The translations under genes were made by a program, and so were the position numbers. The notes beneath the pieces were generated by a model. The model had not been told where the DNA came from and searched no databases. It saw only the letters and a program-made list of their open reading frames with translations. A DNA stretch of 64,000 nucleotides from Bremerella sp. TYQ1. GTDB taxonomy: Bacteria; Planctomycetota; Planctomycetia; Pirellulales; Pirellulaceae. Positions 1 through 9,550 of the stretch are shown here, piece by piece. The DNA lies in contig NZ_CP083740.1 in NCBI RefSeq assembly GCF_020150455.1, forward strand, positions 5,022,001-5,086,000, read 5' to 3'. Every line of letters begins with the position of its first letter. The stretch's first letter is position 1.

Positions 1-1
1 T

Positions 2-556
2 CTTCCATGGATGTTGGGCGTTGCAGCGGCCGGGTCACTGCTGGCAGGCCTGTATGGAATTGGGCACGATCAGCTGACCTATTCGATCTCGCCAGAGTAC
101 TTCACGAAGATGAAGTTCGAGCAGTTTCACTACGCCGACTTCGGTTTCGGAAATCGCGTTTTTGTGGCCACGATTGGCTTTCTTGCGTCGTGGTGGGTGG
201 GGGCGATTGCGGCTTGGCTGCTTGCACGACGTTTGATTCCTGGTCAGCCTCGCAGCGTCGCGATTAGCCAGATTGTGCGAGGATTTCTCGTTGTTTTGGT
301 GGTGACGTTTCTCTTTGGATTCGCTGGATATGTCGTCGGAATCTGGCGAGGACCGGAGGCTGACTACAGTCGTTGGCAGACCATGATCGACGTCTTGGGT
401 ATCGAGCAGCCATGGCATTTTGTGCGTGTCGCGACGATTCACAGTGGAAGTTATTTAGGTGGGCTCGTCGGATTAATTTTTGCTTTGCTGCTGATTCGCC
501 CTGTTGAATCTGCGGAGCGGAAAACGCTTGATTCGACAAAATTCGTGCGAGCTTAA
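2..556 (+). CDS. Hypothetical multi-pass membrane protein (probably 5'-truncated)
   Basis: The frame is open to the left edge of the window, so the true start may lie outside; the first in-window ATG is at 11. The product has about four hydrophobic segments: one at the N-terminus, one around residues 50-70, one around 95-115 and one around 145-165. A polar stretch with the sequence HDQLTYSISPEYFTK sits after the first helix. I recognise the overall style from unnamed planctomycete membrane proteins but no function is known to me. It is followed by an independent gene 110 bases downstream. No catalytic motif is visible. Confidence 0.7.
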   Translation, partial: LPWMLGVAAAGSLLAGLYGIGHDQLTYSISPEYFTKMKFEQFHYADFGFGNRVFVATIGFLASWWVGAIAAWLLARRLIPGQPRSVAISQIVRGFLVVLVVTFLFGFAGYVVGIWRGPEADYSRWQTMIDVLGIEQPWHFVRVATIHSGSYLGGLVGLIFALLLIRPVESAERKTLDSTKFVRA

Positions 557-665
557 ACGCCTTTTGCTAGGTTTCATTTGTGGGCCTGCTTGATGCTTCG
601 TGTGGGAAATCACGAGCGAACCAGTCGATTGCTTGATGACCGATCGGGGGCATAGGAGTAGCGCC

Positions 666-1337
666 ATGAATGTCTCGGAATTGCAGCGGGAACCGATTCT
701 GCTAGAGGCCCGCGACCATTCGCCGGAAGATCTTTCGCATGCGTTGGCCGACGAAGCGAGTGCCGTGCTGGGATATACCACCACGCTAACGCGGGCACGT
801 CGCAGGGCCGCATTGCAGCAAACGTTAGAGGAGTTGGACGTCCGTCCGTTCACTCACGAAAGCGTGCAGCGTTACAAGGAAGCTGGCGTACGGCAGCCCC
901 ACTGGTTGCTCTCGACACTGCTTAACAGCGTAGCGGCAATCGGAGCGATTGCGGCGGTCGCAGGAATTCCGATGCTCATCGTTGCCGCATTAACGATGAA
1001 CGCCTCTTTGGCGTTCGCCGTAGCGTTGGCGATCGTCTTCGGGGGAATCGCTCTCTTTGTATTTTCTATACTGGGTGAAAGCCTTCTAACGCAGCGAATT
1101 TGGCTGACGTACGACTTGGCGTATTACACGAAGCCCGTCCCAGAGTTCGCCCTGCAAACGGCGATCGACATCAAAAAGAAGCATCCCGAAGTGGAGTTCT
1201 TTGTCTGTTCACTGGAGGAAAGCCAAGTTGTCCTCGACCCATTCCTGGTCATGCGAATCCCTGGCGATCCAACGCTTCGCGAGTATTATCTGGAAGTGTG
1301 GAACGAGCCGGAATTCCAGGGAAAACGCGAGGCGTAA
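666..1337 (+). CDS. Hypothetical protein with two central membrane helices
   Basis: The ATG at 666 is preceded by AGGAG (about 654-658) at good spacing, so I prefer it to an in-frame GTG at 600. The 223-residue product has a charged N-terminal region (about 1-75), a hydrophobic block with two adjacent helices (about 80-140) and a soluble C-terminal half rich in charged residues that ends in VWNEPEFQGKREA. No family motif is recognised. A strong terminator hairpin follows immediately, so it is probably monocistronic or the last gene of its unit. Confidence 0.75.
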   Translation: MNVSELQREPILLEARDHSPEDLSHALADEASAVLGYTTTLTRARRRAALQQTLEELDVRPFTHESVQRYKEAGVRQPHWLLSTLLNSVAAIGAIAAVAGIPMLIVAALTMNASLAFAVALAIVFGGIALFVFSILGESLLTQRIWLTYDLAYYTKPVPEFALQTAIDIKKKHPEVEFFVCSLEESQVVLDPFLVMRIPGDPTLREYYLEVWNEPEFQGKREA

Positions 1338-1349
1338 CGGGTTGATTCA

Positions 1350-1384
1350 ACGCATGCTCAATACGTCGTGAGCATGCGTTTTTT
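1350..1384 (+). terminator. Rho-independent terminator after the two-helix protein
   Basis: An 11-bp perfect stem (ACGCATGCTCA, 1350-1360; TGAGCATGCGT, 1369-1379) with an 8-nt loop runs into a T tract at 1379-1384, 12 bases after the stop codon. Confidence 0.9.
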
Positions 1385-1396
1385 GTGGGGAATTGC

Positions 1397-1846
1397 CTAT
1401 CGTTTCTTCGAGAGATCAAAGTCTTTCAGGTCGTATGTGAACGCGCTTTCGCTATCGGAAACAGAAGCGATAAGCGGGCTCGTGTTCGGGATGCGAAACG
1501 ATCGGGGGATGGCTTGAACGTTCTTGGGGATTTGGCGTGGCGAGCCTGGCAGTGGATCGCCCGGTGGTGGTTGAATGGTGATGACATACTGACCGACCGC
1601 CACCCCTTTTAGGTCGACGCGTCCCTGTTCGTCGAGCGTGCCGCCATAAGCTTCCCCGTTTTCGTGGCTGGCAAAATCAATCAGGGCGCCGGTGAGTGGT
1701 TTGCCTCCCTGCGTGATCTGGGCTGAAATGTCGGTCCGCTTCAAATGCGATCGCGGTTGTTGGCTGCATCCAGCCAAGGAAAGTGAAACAATCGTGCCCA
1801 GCAAGATCATGTAACCAGGGCCTGGAGAGAGAAAAAAATTCTTCAT
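1397..1846 (-). CDS. Small lipoprotein, carboxypeptidase-regulatory-like fold
   Basis: The start is taken at the ATG whose complement is at 1844-1846, giving about 149 residues that begin MKNFFLSPGPG; an upstream in-frame start would add 11 residues ahead of the signal peptide. A hydrophobic segment ends in SLAGC, a lipobox with the lipidated Cys near residue 27. The mature part has the pattern ITQGGKPLTGALIDF ... GVAVGQYVITI, which resembles the beta-sandwich repeat domains of the carboxypeptidase-regulatory type that are common in planctomycete lipoproteins. It lies 60 bases downstream of the DUF1559 protein on the same strand, a pairing seen often in planctomycetes, so the two may be co-transcribed. 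Substrate and partner are unknown. Confidence 0.75.
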   Translation of the reverse strand: MKNFFLSPGPGYMILLGTIVSLSLAGCSQQPRSHLKRTDISAQITQGGKPLTGALIDFASHENGEAYGGTLDEQGRVDLKGVAVGQYVITIQPPPGDPLPGSPRQIPKNVQAIPRSFRIPNTSPLIASVSDSESAFTYDLKDFDLSKKR

Positions 1847-1906
1847 GGCAGATCTCAAGTGCGAGTGTTCGAGTTTCAAGAAGCGTTGCGCTAGGGCGGC
1901 CGATGT

Positions 1907-2917
1907 TTAAAGGTCGGAGATGACAAGACCATCGTCCAGCGTGAAGCCTCGGCGCAGCATCTCCATGTCGGCCGTTTCCTGAACGAAGCGAACCGAACCG
2001 TCCCCCAATAGCGTTTCGATCCCGCCGGGGTGATACGAGTTGAGAATTGTGTTGACGTCGAACCAGGAGTTCGCCCCGGACGGTGCGCCTGAGAGCCAGG
2101 AGCTGTTGATCGGGTAACGGAACGTAGCGGTGCCTTGGGTGTATCCGCTGCTGTAGGTGATTTCGTGAATCGGAGTGTCTTTGTTCCAGACGTTCGATCC
2201 AGACGACGTCGTCACCGTGTTGGTGCGAAGTCCGTCCCAACCGCCCAGGGCGTTCGCACTTTTCTCGATGCCATCGACTTGGCCAGACTGTTCGGCGATG
2301 ACCATCGTGTTGGACGTGCCGTCGGTCATCTCGGCCAGTTTGCGTCCGCGAAAGTTGATGAATGCGCCGTTCTCGCAGTGGGTCCCAGACTGGACGGCGT
2401 TGACCTGGGTGCAGACGCTAAGGCGATTTTGGGGATCAGGATAAGCCCCGGAAATGCCCACGTAATCGTGGACTTGCGACCAGTCGGGACTCGTTCCGGA
2501 ATAGGTCATCGCCGGATTGCGGTCTGGAAGCGCACTGGACGGACATACCAAACCAGGCACGGTGACGTCGTAAAGCACAGGGTTTCCGGTAAACATGCGG
2601 CCATCAAAGCGGCCCCACGCGACGCTAAAGTCGAGCTGATCGTAAACCACGCTTTGCTCGAGATACGGCAAGATGGTGATCTTCCAGTTGAAGAGCGAGA
2701 CGTTCCCGGTAGGGAGTTCCTGATAAGTGTTCTCGAAATTGTGCAGTGCGAGCCCAAGCTGCTTTAAGTTGTTCGAGCACTGCATGCGTCGAGCGGCTTC
2801 GCGGGCTTGCTGCACCGCCGGTAAAAGTAGCGCGATCAAAACACCAATAATCGCAATCACGACGAGCAGTTCGACCAACGTGAAACCGCTTCGCATGGGA
2901 ACAGGCCGAGTCTTCAT
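1907..2917 (-). CDS. DUF1559 domain protein with type IV pilin-like N-terminus
   Basis: The 336-residue protein opens with a prepilin cleavage and methylation motif, GFTLVELLVVIAIIGVLIAL (about residues 11-30), followed by AVQQAREAARRMQCSNNLKQ, the hallmark of the DUF1559 family, which is strongly expanded in Planctomycetes. Near the C-terminus HPGGIETLLGDGSVRF matches the H-X9-DG ending of these proteins. They are thought to be exported pseudopilin-like proteins, but their role is not established. The gene is on the minus strand just ahead of the small lipoprotein. Planctomycete genomes typically hold dozens of paralogues, so specific function cannot be assigned. Confidence 0.93.
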   Translation of the reverse strand: MKTRPVPMRSGFTLVELLVVIAIIGVLIALLLPAVQQAREAARRMQCSNNLKQLGLALHNFENTYQELPTGNVSLFNWKITILPYLEQSVVYDQLDFSVAWGRFDGRMFTGNPVLYDVTVPGLVCPSSALPDRNPAMTYSGTSPDWSQVHDYVGISGAYPDPQNRLSVCTQVNAVQSGTHCENGAFINFRGRKLAEMTDGTSNTMVIAEQSGQVDGIEKSANALGGWDGLRTNTVTTSSGSNVWNKDTPIHEITYSSGYTQGTATFRYPINSSWLSGAPSGANSWFDVNTILNSYHPGGIETLLGDGSVRFVQETADMEMLRRGFTLDDGLVISDL

Positions 2918-3529
2918 AGATACCCCAGAGATGAAAATATGCGTGGGTGATCAATTCCTGGCGGCTTGGGAAGTGGGGAAAGCTGCCAACAGGCATGACA
3001 AGGCGGTGCGACCTGCTTGCAAAGAAAATGCCGAACCGATGGGCTTACTTTGTCCACCTAAGGGAGGGGAGGTGGAAAGTCTTGTCAGGCAAGCACTTCA
3101 AAGAAGGTGGTGATGGGTGATGTCTCGAAAAATCATGTGGAGAACTTGCCGGCCTAGATGCGTTCCATGTGCGAATGCCACAAGATGTATCGGCGTTGCT
3201 CGATTGTTGTGCGAGGCAAAAGTTCACGCAGTCTACCCGCATTGCCTAAACCGTGATCGATTGCCGCTCTCGAAGTGCACTCGTGGGCAAAAATGTCACA
3301 ACTTCGTGTCATACGAACTGGGGCTTAGTATGTCCAAGAGTGTCGATCGATTAGGCCGATTAGCGAGGGGATGCTGAGCGCAAACGAGCTCGCGAACATG
3401 CAATTGAATGCGGTGTCCAACGCTTAGCTGGGATTTTGGACGAAATTTGCCATTCCCATGCTCATCCTGGCTTGCGGGGAACTTTGGACTCGTTATAGTT
3501 ATTGGTTTTCCATAAAGCCCAGGTAGTGG
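2918..3529. other. Intergenic stretch without a supported gene
   Basis: About 610 bases lie between the divergent DUF1559 gene and the first tRNA. Open frames here have no recognisable product. A 7-bp inverted repeat (TCCACCT 3053-3059, AGGTGGA 3070-3076) is present but not compelling. A promoter for the tRNA-tuf unit is proposed at 3472-3499. Confidence 0.5.
3472..3499 (+). promoter_or_regulatory. Candidate promoter of the tRNA-tuf unit
   Basis: TTGCGG (3472-3477), a 16-base spacer and TATAGT (3494-3499) resemble a sigma-70 type promoter. Transcription would begin about 25 bases before the first tRNA. This is by eye only. Confidence 0.4.
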
Positions 3530-3602
3530 GCTAGCGTAGCTCAATTGGCAGAGCAGCTGATTTGTAATCAGCAGGTTGTGGGTTCAAGTCCCTCCGCTAG
3601 CT
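3530..3602 (+). tRNA. tRNA-Thr (anticodon UGU)
   Basis: Acceptor GCTAGCG (3530-3536) pairs with CGCTAGC (3595-3601), with discriminator T. The anticodon stem GCTGA/TCAGC encloses loop TTTGTAA, anticodon TGT, reading ACA. The T arm carries GGTTCAAGTCC. CCA is not encoded. It is the first of four tandem tRNAs before tuf. Confidence 0.96.
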
Positions 3603-3701
3603 TGTTAAGCCCACTTTGGGGCTGAATTTGGACGGATAAGAGCCGTTTTCGACGGGTTGCCGAAGCCACTAGTTTCGGAGGCCTAGCAAAGCGGATATGT
3701 T

Positions 3702-3783
3702 GGGGGGTTTCCCGAGCGGTCAAAGGGGACAGACTGTAAATCTGTTGGCATTGCCTTCACAGGTTCGAATCCTGTACCCCCCA
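3702..3783 (+). tRNA. tRNA-Tyr (anticodon GUA)
   Basis: Acceptor GGGGGGT (3702-3708) pairs with ACCCCCC (3776-3782), with discriminator A. Anticodon stem ACAGA/TCTGT encloses CTGTAAA (anticodon GTA). The 82-base length with a long variable arm is the class II form expected of bacterial tRNA-Tyr. Confidence 0.96.
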
Positions 3784-3839
3784 CTGAATTGAAATCCCGG
3801 GCTTTATTGGAAGAAAAGACAGCAAGGCCTGGGTAGGTT

Positions 3840-3910
3840 GCGGGTGTAGCTCAATGGTAGAGCAACAGCCTTCCAAGCTGAAGACGAGGGTTCGATTCCC
3901 TTCACCCGCT
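3840..3910 (+). tRNA. tRNA-Gly (anticodon UCC)
   Basis: Acceptor GCGGGTG (3840-3846) pairs with CACCCGC (3903-3909), with discriminator T. The anticodon loop is CTTCCAA (anticodon TCC, reading GGA). The outermost anticodon-stem pair is an A-A mismatch. T arm GGGTTCGATTCCC is intact. Confidence 0.95.
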
Positions 3911-4077
3911 TCGCAACACGCCTCTTTACCGGGTCTGTTGTGAGCTTGCCAAAGCGATCTCGATAGGTCGACGAGGCTCCGTTGTCGAGAATCGGGTTGT
4001 CCGTTTGGGCGGCTCGGAAGCGAGTAGCCGGGTAAAGGTGGCGGAAGCAAAGCCCCAAACAAGCTTCCCATTTTTCG

Positions 4078-4149
<72 letters not shown>

Positions 4150-4227
4150 CTTCACGGCACCTTGATTTTCGTATTTAGACAGATCCCAATTTTTCACGGT
4201 TTAACTGGGGTAAGAAAGACATAGAAA

Positions 4228-5424
<1,197 letters not shown>

Positions 5425-5443
5425 AACTCGTTTAGAATTCAGC

Positions 5444-5476
5444 TCGCCGAACCAAGCATTGGCTTTGGTTCGGCGA
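5444..5476 (+). other. Strong hairpin between tuf and tRNA-Trp
   Basis: A 12-bp perfect inverted repeat (TCGCCGAACCAA 5444-5455, TTGGTTCGGCGA 5465-5476) lies 20 bases after the tuf stop and ends 6 bases before the tRNA. No T tract follows, so it is more likely an mRNA 3' end or tRNA processing element than a simple terminator. Confidence 0.6.
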
Positions 5477-5482
5477 TGCTAC

Positions 5483-5555
5483 AGGGGCGTAGCTCAATTG
5501 GCAGAGCGCTGGATTCCAAATCCAGATGTTGAGAGTTCGAGTCCCTCCGCCCCTG
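5483..5555 (+). tRNA. tRNA-Trp (anticodon CCA)
   Basis: Acceptor AGGGGCG (5483-5489) pairs with CGCCCCT (5548-5554), with discriminator G. Stem CTGGA/TCCAG encloses TTCCAAA, anticodon CCA. Placement between tuf and secE is common among bacteria. The usual neighbour rpmG (L33) is not here. Confidence 0.97.
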
Positions 5556-5667
5556 CTTAATCGTTGGTGTTACCGAATTTGTTGAGCGCGTCGCACCGGT
5601 AAAGAGACCCTGGAAAAACACCCCAGCGTCGTCGCCGCGGCAGGAACGCCAAAGACTGAGAGTGACC

Positions 5668-6135
5668 ATGGCCAAGGAGAAGACCGTCGGTTCCCCTTCC
5701 CTTCTCAACGAGATGGTGCAGGCGAATCGGTATAAGCGGACTCAGGGCAGGATTGCCCGGCAGGCAACGTTAATTTCCATTTGGGTATTGACCGCGATTG
5801 CCGCTTACCAGCTGTATCAGCAGATGGAAGCGATGGCAACGATGGTTCAGTACCAGTTGCACTTGCTGGTTCCCATTGCCCTGGTCGTCGTTGGTTTTTG
5901 GGTAGCCTATCGACTGATTAACTGGCCTACGTTCGCGGACTTTTTGATCGCGGTCGAGGCAGAAATGAATAAGGTCACTTGGCCTTCCAAGGCTGAGTTG
6001 TGGCGAAGTGTCATCGTGGTGATCGCGTTGATCTTCATCCTGGCCATGCTGTTGTTTGCGTTCGACTTGTTGTGGATCACCCTGTTCAAAACGATCGGGT
6101 TGATTCCTCCAGATCCGCAGACTCCGCCGACGTAG
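5668..6135 (+). CDS. secE: Protein translocase subunit SecE
   Basis: SecE clamps the two halves of the SecY channel in the inner membrane. The product (155 residues from the ATG at 5668, with GAGAG six bases upstream; an in-frame GTG at 5662 is less likely) has three hydrophobic segments near 34-50, 66-84 and 115-135. Before the last helix is EMNKVTWPSKAEL, the conserved amphipathic SecE signature. Bacterial SecE ranges from about 60 residues (one helix) to about 127 (three helices), so this is a long form. It is followed by nusG, the standard partner. Confidence 0.93.
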   Translation: MAKEKTVGSPSLLNEMVQANRYKRTQGRIARQATLISIWVLTAIAAYQLYQQMEAMATMVQYQLHLLVPIALVVVGFWVAYRLINWPTFADFLIAVEAEMNKVTWPSKAELWRSVIVVIALIFILAMLLFAFDLLWITLFKTIGLIPPDPQTPPT

Positions 6136-6236
6136 TCGCTCGGTTTGTAGCGGCTTGTTGGCAGCGGCCCTTTGGTTGCCAGGTGCATTTCGCAATAGAT
6201 AGTTCGGTCCTTGCGGCCGGATAAGGTTGAGTATCC

Positions 6237-7109
6237 GTGTCAAGTTCCCCTGACAATTCGTTTGATCCTCAGAAGGACCCCGAGTCGGGTATCCCTGCGG
6301 ACGCAGAAAACACCGCAGAAGAAGCAGCGACCCCGGAAGCTGCTGCGGATGATGCTGCGTCAGTGGAAGAGCCAGAATCGGCTGACGAGGAAAACGCATT
6401 GGGCGAAGCTGCGGAAGATCAACCTGAATCCGACGATGCCGCTCCCGCTGAAGATTCTACGGAGGAAGCAGGGCCTGCTGAGCCAAAGCCAGCTCCTGCG
6501 GCCACCGGCAAGAAGCGTGGGCCGATCGAAGAAATCAGTGATGAAGAGGAAGAAGCTGCGGAGGCAGCTGACAAGGAGTGGTACATCCTCAAGGTTCAAA
6601 GCAATCGCGAAAAGTCGATTAGCAATAACCTGATCCGCCGCGTCAAGATGGCGGGCCTCGAGGATTACTTCGGCGAGATTCTTGTTCCTACCGAGGATTT
6701 GGTGGAATACAAGAACGGCAAGAAGAAAGTTACCAAGCAGAAGCTCTATCCAGGCTACATCGTCGTGCATATGGCAATCAACGACGAAACGTGGTTTCTG
6801 GTTCGTGAGACCGGTGGCATTGGTGACTTTACCGGCGCGGCTGGCAAGCCAGTGCCGATGTTGCCGCACGAAGTGGATCGCATCGTCAAGAAGACGCGCA
6901 AGCCCGAAGAAGGCGAGCAAGAAGAAGTCAAGACGAACATTCGCTTCAAGATTGGCGACCATGTTCGCATCACCGAAGGAACCTTCGAGAACTTCGAGGG
7001 GGATGTCGAGGTGATCGACAACACCAATGGCCGCGTGACGGTCATGATCAATATTTTCGGCCGCACAACACCGGTGGAGATGGAACACTGGCAAATGGAG
7101 CCAGTTTAA
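6237..7109 (+). CDS. nusG: Transcription factor NusG with long acidic N-terminal extension
   Basis: NusG binds RNA polymerase, aids processive elongation and links to Rho or the ribosome. From the GTG at 6237 the product has 290 residues, compared with about 180 in most bacteria. Residues 1 to about 112 are a Glu/Asp/Ala/Pro-rich low-complexity region. The real NusG N-domain begins at KEWYILKVQSNREKS and includes YPGYIVVHM and FTGAAGKPVPM; the C-terminal KOW domain has IGDHVRITEGTFENFEG. No ATG lies near position 112, and the extension is continuous with an open frame, so a full-length start is likely. Neighbours secE and rplK are canonical. Confidence 0.95.
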   Translation: MSSSPDNSFDPQKDPESGIPADAENTAEEAATPEAAADDAASVEEPESADEENALGEAAEDQPESDDAAPAEDSTEEAGPAEPKPAPAATGKKRGPIEEISDEEEEAAEAADKEWYILKVQSNREKSISNNLIRRVKMAGLEDYFGEILVPTEDLVEYKNGKKKVTKQKLYPGYIVVHMAINDETWFLVRETGGIGDFTGAAGKPVPMLPHEVDRIVKKTRKPEEGEQEEVKTNIRFKIGDHVRITEGTFENFEGDVEVIDNTNGRVTVMINIFGRTTPVEMEHWQMEPV

Positions 7110-7270
7110 TCCACTTCAGGCGTTGGACCGGTGGTCGATTCTTCTAACTCCCCCTTTGCCGGCGGAAACAGAGAACGAGCCTCGGGGCCTTTGTTTAATA
7201 AGCACACGGTTTACATAGCATTCGGTTGCGGCACGCCGTCCAGGCAGACCGCAGCACGGGAAACAGCAAA

Positions 7271-7696
7271 ATGGCACGGGAACAAGTAGGTCAAGCGAAG
7301 TTTCAGGTCCCCGGCGGTCAAGCCACTCCGGCTCCTCCTGTCGGTACCTCGTTGGGTCGTTTCGGTGTGAACCTCGGTCAGTTCGTTCAACAGTTCAACG
7401 ACAAGACTCGAGAGTTCAACGGCATGCCGATTCCGGTTGTCGTCACTGTGTACAACGACCGTACCTTCGAGTTCGTCTGCAAGAGCCCACCAGCTGCTGC
7501 CCTGCTGAAGAAAGCTGCTGGCCTGGCCAAGGGAAGTGGCACGCCGAACACCAAGAAAGTCGGTAAGGTCAGCCAAGACCAAATCGAAGACATCTGCAAC
7601 CAAAAGATGGCGGACTTGAATGCCCGCGACTTGGACCACGCTCGCCGAATGATCGAAGGAACGGCTCGGAGCATGGGTCTGGAAGTCACGGAATAG
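7271..7696 (+). CDS. rplK: 50S ribosomal protein L11
   Basis: L11 binds 23S rRNA at the GTPase centre and contacts elongation factors. The start is the ATG at 7271, giving 141 residues, the usual length; a longer in-frame version from 7226 would add 15 residues with no homology. The N-terminal domain has GGQATPAPPVG, which matches the family, but the following stretch reads TSLGRFGVNLGQF where most bacteria have PALGQHGVNI. This region lies beside the thiostrepton-binding site. The C-terminal RNA-binding domain is typical. Confidence 0.97.
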   Translation: MAREQVGQAKFQVPGGQATPAPPVGTSLGRFGVNLGQFVQQFNDKTREFNGMPIPVVVTVYNDRTFEFVCKSPPAAALLKKAAGLAKGSGTPNTKKVGKVSQDQIEDICNQKMADLNARDLDHARRMIEGTARSMGLEVTE

Positions 7697-7745
7697 TCCT
7701 ACCCCTTTACGCGAACATTATCTCCCTACCTATTGGCGATAAACG

Positions 7746-8423
7746 ATGGCTAAACAATCCAAACGATACCGAGCCCTGGCAGAAAAGCTGCCAGCCGAAC
7801 CGCTCAACCTGAAAGACGCGATCGTGCTGTTGAAGTCGTTCGATACGACCAAGTTCGATCAGACCGTGGAAATTGCGATGCGATTGGGTATCGATCCGAA
7901 GCAAGCTGACCAGTTGGTCCGTGGCGCTTTGGTTCTGCCGCACGGTATCGGTAAAGTCCAGCGTGTCATCGTCTTCGCGAAGGGGGATAACGCCACCGCC
8001 GCGGAAGAAGCTGGTGCGGACGAAGTCGGTGCCGAAGAGCTCGCCAAGAAGATCAAGGGTGGTTGGCTCGACTTTGACGTCTGTATCGCCAGCCCCGACA
8101 TGATGGGGTTGGTCGGTCCTTTGGGTCGTGTCCTCGGTCCTCGTGGTTTGATGCCATCGCCACGTGCCGGTACGGTCACCCCAGACGTCGCTAAAGTGGT
8201 CAAGGAATACAAAGCCGGTAAGGTCGAATTCCGTAATGACCCAACTGGAATCGTTCATGCAGTCGTTGGTCGTCTTGGTTTCGAGTCGGACAAGCTGCAA
8301 GACAACATCCAGGCCTTCATCGATCATATCAATGGCCTCAAGCCTCAAGCGGCGAAGGGCACTTATGTTCGTAGCGTCAATTTGAGTGCGACAATGAGCC
8401 CCGGCATCCAAGTCGCTCTCTAA
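7746..8423 (+). CDS. rplA: 50S ribosomal protein L1
   Basis: L1 forms the mobile stalk near the ribosomal E site and in many bacteria represses its own operon. At 225 residues it is near the family length of about 230. Family signatures visible are [46 protein letters not shown] and the C-terminal [16 protein letters not shown]. It follows rplK by 49 bases in the usual order. Confidence 0.98.
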   Translation: MAKQSKRYRALAEKLPAEPLNLKDAIVLLKSFDTTKFDQTVEIAMRLGIDPKQADQLVRGALVLPHGIGKVQRVIVFAKGDNATAAEEAGADEVGAEELAKKIKGGWLDFDVCIASPDMMGLVGPLGRVLGPRGLMPSPRAGTVTPDVAKVVKEYKAGKVEFRNDPTGIVHAVVGRLGFESDKLQDNIQAFIDHINGLKPQAAKGTYVRSVNLSATMSPGIQVAL

Positions 8424-8482
8424 ATTGTTCCTAACCAGTTCAAGCGTTACGCGAAAACACATTCGTATAAAAGCCCTGAGCC

Positions 8483-9007
8483 ATGAGTAAGTATCTAAAA
8501 AACCTGGTGATCACCGATCTGTCCAAGCGATTGGATGGGGTCAACGACTTGTTGGTGGTCGACGTTGTGGGGATGAATGCGGAAAAGACTCACCTGGTCC
8601 GCAAGCAACTCCGCGAAAAGGGCCTGAGCCTATTGGTCGTGCGTCGCACGCTGGCCGCCAAGGCTTGTGAAGGCACCACGCTCGCTCCCGCCTTCGAGGG
8701 CATGCAAGGTAGCACCGCCATCGTTTGGGGCGGCGAAGACTTCGTCGATTTGGCGAAAGAAGTCGTCAAGCTGAACGAGAACGATGATTATCCCGGGTTC
8801 ACCGCCAAGGGCGGTGTCATGGATGGCGAATCCCTGAACCCTGATTCGGTCAAGGCAATCAGTAAATGGCCCAACCGAGCTGAACAGCTCTCGCTTCTGG
8901 TGGGTCAGATTCTGGGTCCTGGCCGTACCCTGGGAGCCCAAATCAAGGGTCCTGGTGCCAAGTTGGCCTCGCAGGTCAAGCAAGTTGGCGAAAAGCAAGA
9001 AGGCTAA
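8483..9007 (+). CDS. rplJ: 50S ribosomal protein L10
   Basis: L10 anchors the L7/L12 dimers to the ribosomal stalk. The 174-residue protein has the N-terminal rRNA-binding domain (DLLVVDVVGMNAEKTHLVRK, RRTLAAKA) and a C-terminal helical region (about 130-174) rich in Gly, Lys and Gln that would hold the L12 dimers. It sits between rplA and rplL as in nearly all bacteria. Confidence 0.96.
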   Translation: MSKYLKNLVITDLSKRLDGVNDLLVVDVVGMNAEKTHLVRKQLREKGLSLLVVRRTLAAKACEGTTLAPAFEGMQGSTAIVWGGEDFVDLAKEVVKLNENDDYPGFTAKGGVMDGESLNPDSVKAISKWPNRAEQLSLLVGQILGPGRTLGAQIKGPGAKLASQVKQVGEKQEG

Positions 9008-9017
9008 CAGCCTTCTC

Positions 9018-9046
9018 TCGGCAAACGTCCTGGCGGCTTTTGCCGA
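9018..9046 (+). other. Inverted repeat in the rplJ-rplL gap
   Basis: TCGGCAAA (9018-9025) and TTTGCCGA (9039-9046) form an 8-bp stem. A competing pairing AAACGT (9023-9028) with ACGTTT (9051-9056) shares bases with it, so two alternative folds are possible. No T tract follows. Confidence 0.4.
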
Positions 9047-9136
9047 AAGAACGTTTCCATAAACCAAAACATCCGTATTCCCTGGCGCAGGTGGAATCGC
9101 TCCCCTGCAAATCGTGTTGAAAGGATAAGATCCGAA

Positions 9137-9550
9137 ATGTCCGAAGAAGCAACTGCAACCGTCGAAGTGTCCGAAGAAATCAAGGGTTTGGGCGATCAGA
9201 TCGCTGGTCTGACCCTGAAGCAAGCCGTTGAACTGGGCGACTACCTGAAGGACGCTCACGGCATCGAAGCCGCCGCTGGTGGTGGTGTCGTTATGGCTCC
9301 TGGTGGTGGCGATGCCGGTGGTGCTGCCGCTGCTGAGCAAACCGAATTCGACGTCGTGATGACCGACTTCGGTGCCCAGAAGATCGGCGTCATTAAGGTC
9401 GTCCGTGGTATCACCGGTCTGGGCTTGAAGGAAGCTAAGGACCTCGTCGAAGGTACCCCAAGCAAGATCAAGGAAGGCGTCTCGAAGGAAGAAGCCGAAA
9501 AGGTCAAGACCGAACTGGAAGAAGCTGGTGCCGTCGTCGAAATCAAGTAA
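9137..9550 (+). CDS. rplL: 50S ribosomal protein L7/L12
   Basis: L7/L12 forms the flexible stalk that recruits translation factors. The 137 residues comprise a dimerisation domain (about 1-50), a Gly/Ala hinge ([19 protein letters not shown], about 54-72) and a C-terminal factor-binding domain with [20 protein letters not shown] and ETP-like [17 protein letters not shown]. It is slightly longer than the 120-130 residues typical, mainly from the hinge and N-terminal leader. A 358-base gap separates it from rpoB. Confidence 0.98.
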   Translation: MSEEATATVEVSEEIKGLGDQIAGLTLKQAVELGDYLKDAHGIEAAAGGGVVMAPGGGDAGGAAAAEQTEFDVVMTDFGAQKIGVIKVVRGITGLGLKEAKDLVEGTPSKIKEGVSKEEAEKVKTELEEAGAVVEIK

